Under the pieces are notes generated by a model. The model was not told the origin of the DNA, searched no databases, and saw only the letters and a list, made by a program, of their open reading frames with translations. Made by a program: the position numbers and the translations under genes. Shown here in pieces: positions 47,324 to 57,319 of a stretch of 64,000 nucleotides of DNA. Positions within the stretch are counted from its first letter, which is position 1. Every line of letters begins with the position of its first letter. Source of the DNA: Hofstenia miamia (lineage: Eukaryota; Xenacoelomorpha; Acoela); contig SCFE01000069.1 of assembly GCA_004352715.1 (NCBI GenBank), positions 636,635 through 700,634 of the forward strand, in the 5' to 3' direction.

Positions 47324-48059
47324 TGAGAGGTGGCACTCAATCAAACAGATGAAATGGTGAAACTGGATGTGGAGATCAGCTTTGGGCAGATGCCCATCTG
47401 AGATCATTGGATAGATTACCACATGGCTACATCACCTTAATAGTGAATGGTTAATTCTAGGTTACATAAGTTTACAGAAGCCACAAGTCAAGCAGTATGT
47501 GACAAGTAAATCCTTACCCACAGTAACACAACTAATGTTATACAGTAACAGTAGATATACAGTGACAATGCCTGGTAGAGGATATTACATGGCAACAGTG
47601 ACACCCAAGAACAGCAACTCTAAAAAAGAATATTCAGTGGAACTACCCGCAGATGACAACAAAAGCTACAAGTGAAAGTGGAAAAAAGCAGCAAACAGTA
47701 ACATGGAAAAACAACTAGTTAATAGAGAGAGATACCTGAAACCAAACAGAAGCACTTCACTAGGATCCTAGAATCACAATCAAGAGGATGGAAGACCACT
47801 ATAAATCAGAAAGAAAAAAATGACAAAAGGGAAAAAAGGAAGTGCAAAGAAAACTGCTATTAATGATGANNNNNNNNNNNNNNNNNNNNNNNNNNNNNNN
47901 NNNNNNNNNNNNNNNNNNNNNATCAAGAGGATGGAAGACCACTATAAATCAGAAAGAAAAAAATGACAAAAGGGAAAAAAGGAAGTGCAAAGAAAACTGC
48001 TATTAAGGCAGTAACTCCCAGAATTATATGATCATCACCATATTTTGGTGAAAACTCAG
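47324..48059 (+). other. El2 leader region with a gap-edge duplication
   Basis: Untranslated A-rich leader before gag. A 52-N run (47870-47921) is flanked by a repeat beginning atcaagaggatggaagacca (about 47778 and 47922), an assembly artefact like those at 1271 and 18250. Confidence 0.6.
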
Positions 48060-49482
48060 CCACAGACATGGAATTACAATCCCTCAGTTCACCCCCAGAA
48101 GTGAACCCCCCAGATACAAACCCACCAGACATAATGGATATGCTAAGGAAGAGCCAGGAAAATGAAGCACTCCTAAAATATGAAATAGAACAATTAACTA
48201 AGAAAGTCAAAGATTAAATATGGAGATGTGGCTAGATGAACAAAGCCAATTATTCAAAAACAAGATCAAAACCCTCACCCACCAATTATCAGAGTCCAAT
48301 AAAAGGTTTTTAGAGCAAAACCAACAATGGCAAGAGAGAAATCAAGAGCTGGAGAAAACAAACAGGCAACTAATCAATGACAATGACCTACAGGCGGGAG
48401 AACTAGATCAGCTGAAAGATAAATTAAGATTATTACAGCTAACATGAAATAGAATTTTATTCTGGAAAAGAAAGCAAACTGCAGGCACCACATATACCAG
48501 TCCACAAAAAAGTGACATGTGAAGAATCAGACAAAGATTCAGAGTTTGAGAAACAGAAAATCATTAACAAAATCACAAAAGCAGTGACTGAACAACTGCA
48601 AGAAGAAGATGCCATAAAAACCACAGAAAACCTAAGTATGAGGACTCAATCTTAACACAATTAACAACCAGGAATATGATACCTTGCAAAGCAACCCTAC
48701 CCAAATTTAATGGAAGGGTAGATGGTTATCATCCAACATTTGCTGAATGGCTACAAATGTTTGAATTGACAATGGTGGAGCAAAAAGTGAGCTAACAGGC
48801 AGCAGTGGTGAGACTCCCATTGTACTTACCAGGGGCAGCTTCCCAACACTACTTGCTCTTGGATGTGGAAATGAAAAGAAACTATCAATTACTAATCAGA
48901 GATTTTATGAACTACTACAAGAATGAGAGCTTTAAAAATCAATACCAAATCATTCTAAATGTGATGAAGATGAAAAAAACTGATGACATTTGAAATTACA
49001 TGCAACAAGTTGAACAATTGTTTGCTCAGTTCAAGAGAAAACAGATATTCTAAATATGATTTGTTCTTGCACATTTGCAAGGGGATGCCCAAAAGCATCA
49101 GAACACAGTTTGAAATGTGATGTTGACAATAAGTTAGAAAGAATGATTAGAAAGGCAGTTGACATACAAGCAACCATTGAAAACAATGCCCGAATCAACT
49201 TGGAGAAACAACCTCAAACCATGCACCCCCAATAAAGCCTATATGGAAACAAAACAAGAAAAGATAATAAAAGTGAAACAAAAAGATGGGAAAACTAGGA
49301 AAGTAAAGGAGAAAGACATCAAATGTTATGGCTGCAGAGAGAAAGGATATAAAAAACCACACTGTCCAAAACAGATAAATGTAATTGGGGACAAAGAGGC
49401 TTACTATGACAAAGAGGATGTACTACAAACAGAAGACAAAATCAATGAAGTATTACCAACCAATGAGGAATTGGAAAACTAA
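48060..49482 (+). pseudogene. Gypsy gag, El2: coiled coil, gag core, damaged zinc knuckle
   Basis: The N-terminal part is rich in heptads (QSQLFKNKIKTLTHQLSESN, LEKTNRQLINDN). Then comes the gag core ATLPKFNGRVDGYHPTF, EWLQMFELTM and PLYLPGAASQHYLLLDV. A basic segment and the zinc knuckle CYGCREKGYKKPHC follow; the conserved His is a Tyr. The C-terminus is acidic and ends LPTNEELEN. Frames are broken several times. Gag forms the particle and binds RNA; the altered knuckle and stops make this copy dead. Confidence 0.8.
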
Positions 49483-49509
49483 GTATAGTGCCTACTCATA
49501 ACAACCATG

Positions 49510-49905
49510 CATCAATAATGATCCTGACAAACCTCGACATGATGAATATGATAATGATAGCTATTAATGGAGTAATGACAAAAGCAACAATCAACACCAG
49601 AGCAGCAACATCAAAAATTACTAATGAATGTGCATGAAGTTGGGATTCAAATGGGAAGACGTCAATAGTTGCAATAAGAGACTAATCAATGCATCAGATG
49701 ATTATATCAATACAAAAGGAATGATAAACATAGCACAAATGAGGCTCACAAATACAACATTTGAGCAACCTTTGGTGGTGGTGGACACACACAATAATTC
49801 ACTGCCATATGAAGTCATATTAGGAAATGACTTTTTGACAAAAAATGGATGTGTTATTAACTATGCTAACAGAACCATAAAGGTAAAAGAAGGAGATGGA
49901 GATTG
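49510..49905 (+). pseudogene. Gypsy aspartic protease, El2 (active site lost)
   Basis: INGVMTKATINTRAATSKIT matches INGVMVKATIDTGAVISIIT in El3, so the catalytic DTG has become NTR. Downstream YEVILGNDFLTKNGCVIN, the second half of the fold, is intact (open 49628-49906). Confidence 0.8.
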
Positions 49906-50204
49906 AAGAAGAACAAGGGAAGCAGAAGATAATTACATTTCAACTGCAAGAAGACATCCACCTACAGCCACATCAATGGAAGATGAATACAATTGAGACA
50001 GAGGACACTATAACAGCTGACATAATGCTGTATGACAATAAAGGCATCAACACCAAACGAGTATCAATGCTGTCTAGTGTCTGTACAATAAAACAGGGAA
50101 AGGGAAGAATGCCAATCCTCAATGCTACAAACCAGAATGTCAATCTGAAAAGAACTCAAATAACTAACATCAGACTCATTTGGAAGGCAATGGAAGATGA
50201 TGAT

Positions 50205-50345
50205 GGAGCAAGTAATTTGCATGGTTGATTCAGGGACTTGCAAAGGAAAATGGATAGTACTCCACATGGCCGACTCAAGGGCAAGTGGACCAACACCATC
50301 AAAGTTGCAAGTACTCGCAAAAGCTGACTCAAGGGCATTGGGACA
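50205..50345 (+). repeat. Degenerate tandem repeats before the RT (ADSRA units)
   Basis: Three related units share gactcaagggca (gattcagggact, gactcaagggcaagtgg, gactcaagggcattggg). In one frame they give VDSGT, ADSRAS and ADSRAL. Related units occur in El4 at 57590-57720 and 60940-61150. Confidence 0.65.
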
Positions 50346-50399
50346 AAAGCAGAAGAAGAAGACACATACAGAACACCTGAAATAAACAACAAAGACTAC

Positions 50400-51370
50400 C
50401 AACATCTAGAAGAACAGAACATCATGCAACTGAGGAGACTGTTAGAAAAACATAAACATATATTCAATTACAGGAGAAATAAGTGTAGGACAGGCAGTGG
50501 GCAAGAAGCATAAAATAGTCAAACAACAGACAAACCAATCAAGCTGCCAGTCAGAAGGGTGCCTGTACAGATGAAAGATGAATACAATCACATACTGGAA
50601 GAGTTAATGAACAACAAAATTATTTGGCCAAGTGAGAGCCCATACACAGCACCAACTATTTTTGTAAAACAGGGAGACAAGTATTGTTTATGCATTGATT
50701 TTTGCAAGTTGAACAACGTGATGAAAAAGGAGTCAAATCCCCTACTGCAGATAGAGGACATGCTCTATGAAGCCAATAAACACAAATACTTTACAACACT
50801 AGATTTATGCAAGGCCTACTGGCAAGTAAAGATGGAAGAGGATGACATTGAGAAGACAGCATTTATAACTCCATATGGGCTATACAAATGGATATATATG
50901 GCGTTTGAACTCTGCAATGCACCAGCAACTTTTCAGAGGTATATAAGGAAGGTACTAAAAAATAAGACACATAGAATGGAAGAAGGAGTTGACTCCTATA
51001 TAGATGACATCATAGTGACAAGCAACACAATCCAAGAACATCTGGAAAAATTGGAAAGAACATTGACAATTCTGGAAAATGTGGGAATTTGTATCAACAT
51101 AAATAAGTGTGACATTTTCAAAGAAAAGATAGTGTTCCTTGGAAGAACAATAGAAAAGGGAAGAATATGCATGAAGGATAATGCCAGAGAAATGATTTTG
51201 AAAAATAGAAAAATCAAAAATTAAAAAAGACATACAGAGGATTATGGGATTCTTCAACTATTATGGAACTTTTATTCCTAATATAGCTGGCAAGACAGTG
51301 AAGATGACCAAATTGATGAGAAAATTGGTGCCATTCATTGTGGACTTGGCAGGAGCAGAAGGAACTGGAC
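50400..51370 (+). pseudogene. Gypsy reverse transcriptase, El2
   Basis: Open 50559-51224: KDEYNHILEELMNNKIIWPS, SPYTAPTIFVKQGDKY, CIDFCKLNNV, LDLCKAYWQVKMEEDD, KTAFITPYGLYKWI, LCNAPATFQRYI, catalytic YIDD at 50997-51008, and KCDIFKEKIVFLG. It copies element RNA into DNA. After RKLVPFI (about 51340) the RNase H and most of integrase, present in El4, are missing: the sequence jumps to the integrase AYHLQANGAVEQL block at about 51390, a deletion of roughly 1.2 kb. Confidence 0.88.
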
Positions 51371-52140
51371 AATTGCAAGTGAGCAAATAATTGCATATCA
51401 TCTGCAGGCCAATGGAGCAGTGGAGCAACTCAATCAAACACTAATCAAGCTAATCAGAGTAGCAAAAACAAGGATATGGGGAAGCAGATGGAGAGAAGTC
51501 ATTGAAATTATTGAATATTATTATAACACCTTTGTGCATGCAACAACTGGAGTCTCATCATTCAAGGCAATGTTCAGAAGAGAAGTGGATTTCAATGCAA
51601 TACACCAACTACAGTGGAAAGCTGGACAATGAATATGTAAAACAAATGAAGAATCAAATCACAGGGATACATGAAGCAATGTGCCACAACATAAAAAAAT
51701 CAGCAGTGAGACAGTAATGCAATTACAATAAAAAAATCTATGGTCACACACACAAAGTAGGAGATAAGGTATATGCATTTACACAGATTAAACATCCAAG
51801 TCCAGAAGTTGAAAACAGTATGGTCTGGCCCCCACATGGTAACACAAACACTACCAAACAATGAATATATGTTAGACAATAATAGACTATTACATTTTCA
51901 GAACTTGAAGAGAGCAACAGCAGACATTGAAGAGATGAAGATAGATTAGAATGCTGAACTCAAAATATGCTGAATTAACAGCAATGAAATTATATATGAT
52001 TTGTATGATTTAGACAGCCTACATGAAGAAGAATTTGATGATGAATACACAGCAGACATCAGAGATGATAACTCAAGCCAAAGAGTGCTGCCCCAGAGGA
52101 CATCAAGAAATAAACCTATATATGACCCTGAAATATAGTT
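51370..52140 (+). pseudogene. Gypsy integrase C-terminal half, El2
   Basis: AYHLQANGAVEQLNQTLIKL carries the third catalytic residue. EYYYNTFVHATTGVSSFKAM follows, then the C-terminal domain and the pol end LPQRTSRNKPIYDPEI. The first two catalytic aspartates are deleted. The end is immediately followed, in the same frame after a TAG, by the ORF3-like protein. Confidence 0.8.
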
Positions 52141-53757
52141 ATCCCCAGAAATGAAAGCACACATATGGAAAGTCACAAAAACTGAAGAAAAAAATATGTA
52201 GATAGTGCTTGATGCAAATAACAGCCAAAAAGTAAATGTGATCATAAGCTACCCACAAGAGATGAATGAGATATTGGGGAGACCATACATGTGAAGCACA
52301 GTGCACATCATATTCAATGATGATTTTACACTGGATACAATGCAAGCCACAATGACATATAAAGACAAAATAGCCAAAATACTGGAAATTAACATTGACA
52401 AAGAAAGTCTTATGATTATACATATACTGAAACAAAAAGAATACACAAAAAACTTGGAGAAGAAAATAGATGAAACATTGAGAATGGCAAGAGTGCAAAA
52501 TGTTAGAGTAGTGATTATCACAATATCAACAAATGAAGACATCCCTGAGCACTTATGAGAAGCATGCATGCTAACCAAAAACATCTTGTTATGGGAGAGA
52601 ACATTAAAAACTACAACAATCCCAGAATTGATATGATTTGATCTACAGATAGATTACTGGGAACAAATCTACAGAATTATGATAGATCCATGCATTGTGA
52701 TTGACCTTTACAGACAAACAAAAATAATAGAGTTAACATCAGACATAGATGGGATAGAAAAGGCCAACACACTATTCATAAAGTGCAGTCTGACACAATG
52801 ACAAGAGCATCTACAACAAATCCAAACAATATGGAAAATTATGAAACTACAACAAAAAGTAGAGGAAGGTTGGCCAGGAATAAAAATTGAAGCACCATCA
52901 TGAAAATTTCACAAGTTGGTAGAAATGGCACTAACAGAAGTGAACAAAGCCTATGAGCTTAACATGAAAAAAGATTTTAAACAGCTACTATTTGAAGAGA
53001 AAAATGCACCAGAGGTACACTACAGAACAACGGCGTGGATATTAGCAATATTCACAACTGAAGAGGCAGAATTGGCACACCTGACATAAGCTAGCAAAAG
53101 TGAAAAAATATGAGATAGCAATAGCTCTGATCAACACACAAATGAAAAACTGGCTACTAAAAGGTCACACAGGAAAGCTGGAGTCACCAACTAGACCAGA
53201 AAAGCCAATACAAATGATGGAAAAGATACTCAGCCAAATGATAATGAATGAAAGTCCTATGGGAAAAATGTCAATAATAGGCATTGCTAACAAGAAGGGG
53301 ATATGCCCCAGTGAAATTAGAACATTTGATGAACCAATGAAGAAATATATGTGGGGAGCAACATCCAAAGCACAAATAAGACAACTAGAACATCAACCAT
53401 GGTTGACAACAATGAAAATCATCAAATGGAAACTAGCAAGCACAAATGAAATCAGAAAAATGTTAGTACAGAAAGATGTGCAAAAACCCCTTGACTGTGA
53501 AATGGAAAGATATGAATGAGACAGCCCATGGTGCATATTCACAAAAATCATATGAAGTGCGGAAATGGTGAAACGAGGAGGTATAACAGAACCAGTGCAA
53601 GTCTGCAAAATGATTACAAAATCTCAAGCAGAGATGATAGAAGAAGAGAAATTGTTAACATCTTCATGACTACTACTATCTCCAAAAACGCAGCAGACAA
53701 TTGACAGGATAAACATCAAAAAATGGGGAGAAATCAGCCCAGTAAGAACAATAGTGT
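52141..53757 (+). pseudogene. Gypsy third ORF (ORF3) of unknown function, El2 copy, nearly complete
   Basis: About 540 codons, broken by several stops. N-terminal half: LSPEMKAHIWKVTKTEEKNM, VLDANNSQKVNVIISYPQEM, STVHIIFNDDF, VIITISTNEDIPEHL, TKIIELTSDIDG, QQIQTIW. All of these line up in order with the minus-strand 63.2-64 kb sequence. C-terminal half: MKNWLLKGHTGKLESP, GKMSIIGIANKKGIC, MKKYMWGATSKAQIR. These line up with El1. Some stops are TGA where Arg or Trp stands in the relatives. No transmembrane anchor, signal peptide or nucleic-acid motif is visible. The function is unknown; conservation across copies says it was a real protein. Confidence 0.72.
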
Positions 53758-53764
53758 GACATAA

Positions 53765-54373
53765 TTTAGATATTATGATGATGAGAGCTTCAAAAGCCAG
53801 TATCGTATGTTATTGAATAGTTTAAAGATGAACAAATGAGAAGATTTACGAAACTATATGTCACAGGTGGAGAGACTACTAAAACTTAGTTCAAGAGAAA
53901 GCACGTATTCTAAATATGATCTATTCTCTCATATATGCAAAGGGTTACCAGAGCCGATAAGGCAACAATTCGAAATTAAGTGTGACGCTGATGATTCCCT
54001 TGAAAGAATGATAAGGAAAGGTCTAGGAATACAAGTTATGATGGAAAATAATGCCCGAATCAATGAGAAATCGTCAATAATGAAAATAGTACCAACAATG
54101 GTTGCCGGAACAAATAAAAATAAGAAAGACGACGATGGAAAACCTAAGGACGAAATCATCAAAATAAAATTAAAAGATGGTACGGTGAAGCGTATAAACA
54201 GAAAAGATCTAAAATGTCAGGCGTGTGGAAAAAAAGGTCACACGAAGAGATACTGTAAAAGACAAATTAACTTTATTGAAGAGGAAGAAGCATACTTTGA
54301 AGAGGAGGACTTATTAGAAGATGAAGACGAATTGGAACAAACAGAAGAAATAAAAGAAGAGAATTTAAATTAG
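53765..54373 (+). pseudogene. Gypsy gag 3' part, El3, with intact zinc knuckle
   Basis: 5'-truncated: YYDDESFKSQYRMLLNSLKM, a TGA at about 53837, then an open frame from 53858 of 171 codons. It has SYSKYD-type YSKYDLFSHICKGLPEPI, a Lys/Arg-rich segment, the perfect knuckle CQACGKKGHTKRYC (C-x2-C-x4-H-x4-C) and an acidic tail ending EENLN. CpGs are frequent here, unlike in El1, El2 and El4, so this is the least decayed copy. Confidence 0.85.
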
Positions 54374-54823
54374 AGGGAGCGCCGCCTCCTGTAAAACGTG
54401 CGCCCGTGTTAATTGTAACAGACCTAATCAAAACTAATACAATTACAGTTGTAATAAACGGAGTGATGGTCAAAGCAACTATAGATACGGGAGCAGTAAT
54501 ATCAATTATTACCGATGAATGTGTGGCGAAAATAGGAATTGATAATAGAAAATTGGAAATCGAAAAGAGCAGATTACTCAATGCATCAGGAGATTATATT
54601 GACACCAAAGGGAAATTATTGGAAGTACTGATAAGGATCGCCAACACTACGTTTTTGCAAACATTCACAGTAATAGATACAGAAAAAAATGCGCTCCCCT
54701 ATGAAGTAATATTAGGAAATGATTTTTTGATGAATAATAAATGTATTATTGATTACACCAACAAGACGATATCAGTTCAAGAAGAAACGGTAATAACTTG
54801 TGAAGAAAAGCAGGGCACAGAAA
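54362..54823 (+). CDS. Gypsy aspartic protease, El3 (in the -1 frame of gag)
   Basis: Read in the -1 frame from the slip site: FKLEGAPPPVKRAPVLIV, VVINGVMVKATIDTGAVISI with catalytic DTG, and ALPYEVILGNDFL. No stop until the N at 54824, where the sequence switches to an LTR of another element, so RT is missing. The protease would mature the gag-pol polyprotein. Confidence 0.82.
54364..54370 (+). promoter_or_regulatory. Candidate -1 ribosomal frameshift site U UUA AAU
   Basis: In the gag frame the end reads AAT TTA AAT TAG, so the heptamer T TTA AAT obeys the X XXY YYZ rule and sits immediately before the gag stop. Slipping back one base gives TTT AAA TTA GAG, and the protease then follows in that frame. 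A GC-rich stretch (gggagcgccgcctcc ... gcgccc) a few bases downstream can form a stem. Confidence 0.7.
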
Positions 54824-54824
54824 N

Positions 54825-54975
54825 TTGCTTATTTGTACAGAATGTCAAGCTAAATGGTAAATGCAGTAGTAGTGGTTTGGGAACATATCAGGAGCAACTC
54901 GAGGGTCCTTGATCCAAACCATGAACCTGCATTTACATTAGGTGCACGAATAGGAGTTTTTCTCCATTTAGCTGT
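54825..54975 (+). mobile_element. 5' LTR fragment of El4
   Basis: ACAGAATGTCAAGCTAAATG to GTTTTTCTCCATTTAGCTG matches the 3' LTR of El4 around 61749-61873. It starts at the N, so the rest of this LTR was not assembled. The following 150 bp are leader. Confidence 0.75.
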
Positions 54976-55128
54976 ACCCAGAGCAACCATAATAGCAGAA
55001 AACATGCAAGGAAGCAGAGATAGTTTATAGCCAGCTACAAATCAACAACCACAACTACATCTAACATAGAGCAGGGGAAAGACAACAAGTCACACTGATC
55101 CACCAGCCACTACTACTTGTACTAAGAG

Positions 55129-56818
55129 ATGCCAAACACACAAGGAAAAAAGGTAGCACCAAAGCACCAAAGCAGGCACAAGCAAAACAACCCCCACCCC
55201 AAGGGGAGCACATTCAGAGACAGACGCAGCATCCCCCATACAATTGGAAAGCTTAATCATGTCCCAGAAACAGGATCCAATGAAGTTCTAAACATCTTGC
55301 GCCAAACAAACGAAATTGAGACAATACTGAGATCCGAAATACAACAATTAATGGAGAGAATGTTGACATTGGAACAAGAGAACAAGAACCCACTAAGTGA
55401 ACTAAAAATCGAAATGGACAACCACTTGGATAACCAAAGCAAAAATTTTCAAAGTGACATTAAGGCCTTAACAAACCAGTTGGCACAATCAAACAAAGCT
55501 TTTCAAGAGCAAAACCAGAAATGGGAGAAGATATGCTGACAATTGGAAGATGTGAACAGGCAAATAATTTTGGACAATGATAGCCAAGCTCAAGAGATAG
55601 AACAGCTCAAAGACAAACTAAGATTGACAGAGTTAGACAGAGACAAAAATCACAAAAACCAGAAACAAGAAATAGAAGACCTCAGAAGGAAATTAAAAGA
55701 ACTATGAGAAAATGGAGAAGAAAATCAGAAGATAATAGCAATTGATGAAAGAATTATCAAACAGAGGGAAGAAATGCAATCTTGGGCATCAATGATGAAC
55801 TTTAAGAAACACTTCAAAGAAATGGAGGAAGAAGAGGAAATGGAAAAAACAAAGATTATCAATGAGATAATGAGAGCAGTGACAAGTCAACTCACAGTTA
55901 GTGAACAAACAAATAGACAAAAGAAACCAGTCTATGAGAATTCAATACTGCCAGAAAGCAGTCACACCAAGACAATACCATATAAGGCAACTCTACCAAA
56001 ATTTAATGGGAAAGTGGACAGCTACAACCCAATATTTCTGTAATGGCTGCAAATGGTTGAGATCACAATGCAGGAAAGAAAAGTGACCCAAAGGGCTACT
56101 TGCTCTTGGATGCAGACATAAACTGAGATTACAAATTATTAATCAGAGACTTCATAGATTACAACAAAAATGAAAGATTACAAATTACTAATCAGAGACT
56201 GTGGACTACTACAAAAATGCGAAAGACAGATGATATCTGAAATCATATTGAATTCTACAAAAATGCGGAAGATGGATGACATCCAAAATTATATCCAACA
56301 GATAGAGTGATTGTTAACACTTAGTTCAAGGGAAAATAAGTATTCCAAGTATGATCTCTTTTCTCACATCTGCAAAGGCATGCCAGAGAACATCCACACG
56401 CAATTCAAAATCAAGTTGTTGTAGACAATAAGTTAGAGAAGATGATTAGGAAAGCCATAGACATACAGGCAACAATAGAGAACAATGCCTGCATCTATGA
56501 AAAGGCGATATGGAACAAGGAAAAGCTGACAGAATGGAGAAACAACTAAAAACTGCAAACAGGGAACACCAAAGCATACAGAGAAAAGAAAGCAGAGAAA
56601 TTCATCAACATATAAAATAAGGACGGGAAACCAAAAAAAATAAGAGAAAGAGACATAAAAGGCTATGCCTGTGGACAAAAAGGACACAGAAAGGATGAAT
56701 GCAAAAAACAAATCAATATGATTGGAGAGGAAGAAGCGTATTATGATGACAAGGATATAATTGAATCTGAATTGGAACTGGCAGAGGACCCCCAAATGGA
56801 GGAAGAATCAGAAAACTA
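55129..56818 (+). pseudogene. Gypsy gag, El4: long coiled coil, gag core, damaged zinc knuckle
   Basis: Basic N-terminus (KKVAPKHQSRHKQ), then about 200 residues of heptad-rich coiled coil (ILRSEIQQLMERMLTLEQEN ... QEIEQLKDKLRL ... QEIEDLRRKLKEL). An acidic E-rich stretch, gag core (ATLPKFNGKVDSYNPIF, WLQMVEITM), SYSKYDLFSHICKGMP and a knuckle reading YACGQKGHRKDEC, where the first Cys has become Tyr, come next. Ends EEESEN. A coiled coil this long is unusual for Ty3/gypsy gag. Several stops and frameshifts. Confidence 0.8.
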
Positions 56819-56849
56819 GTCAGAGTGCTGACTCAAAAAAACTGAGCAC

Positions 56850-57316
56850 CAATAATGATCATGACAAATCTGGACAACATTAACACAATAACTATAATGA
56901 TAAATGGGATTTTAACAAAAAGCCACAATTGATATGGGAGCAGTGACTTCAATAATAACAGATGAGTGCAAGACAAAACTGGGATTTAAATGAGAAGATC
57001 TACAATGTTCAAGTAAAAGATTAATTAACACTTCTGGAGAGTATATTGACACAAAAGGCAAGATCAAGACAGTACAGATTAGAATAGCAAATACAACCTT
57101 TGAGCAAACACTAGTGGTAATAGACACCCACAACAACTTACTGCCCTATGAAGTGATATTAGGGGACAACTTCCTGACAAAGAATGGATGTGTGATAAAT
57201 TATGCTGACAGAATGATTAAAGTACGAGAGGAAGAAATCAAAATCAAAGAGCAGGAAGGAAAACCATCAACAATAGTCTTTGAACTGGAGGAAGATATAA
57301 AACTGCAACTGTATTA
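56850..57316 (+). pseudogene. Gypsy aspartic protease, El4 (DTG changed)
   Basis: After a frameshift the sequence reads ATIDMGAVTSIITDEC; the catalytic DTG is DMG (ACG to ATG, a CpG transition). Then come ANTTFEQTLVVIDTHN and YEVILGDNFLTKNG. Confidence 0.8.
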
Positions 57317-57319
57317 ATA

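Noticed and set aside
52141-53757. Envelope gene as the identity of ORF3
   Set aside because: Position fits, but no signal peptide, furin-like site, fusion peptide or membrane anchor can be seen.
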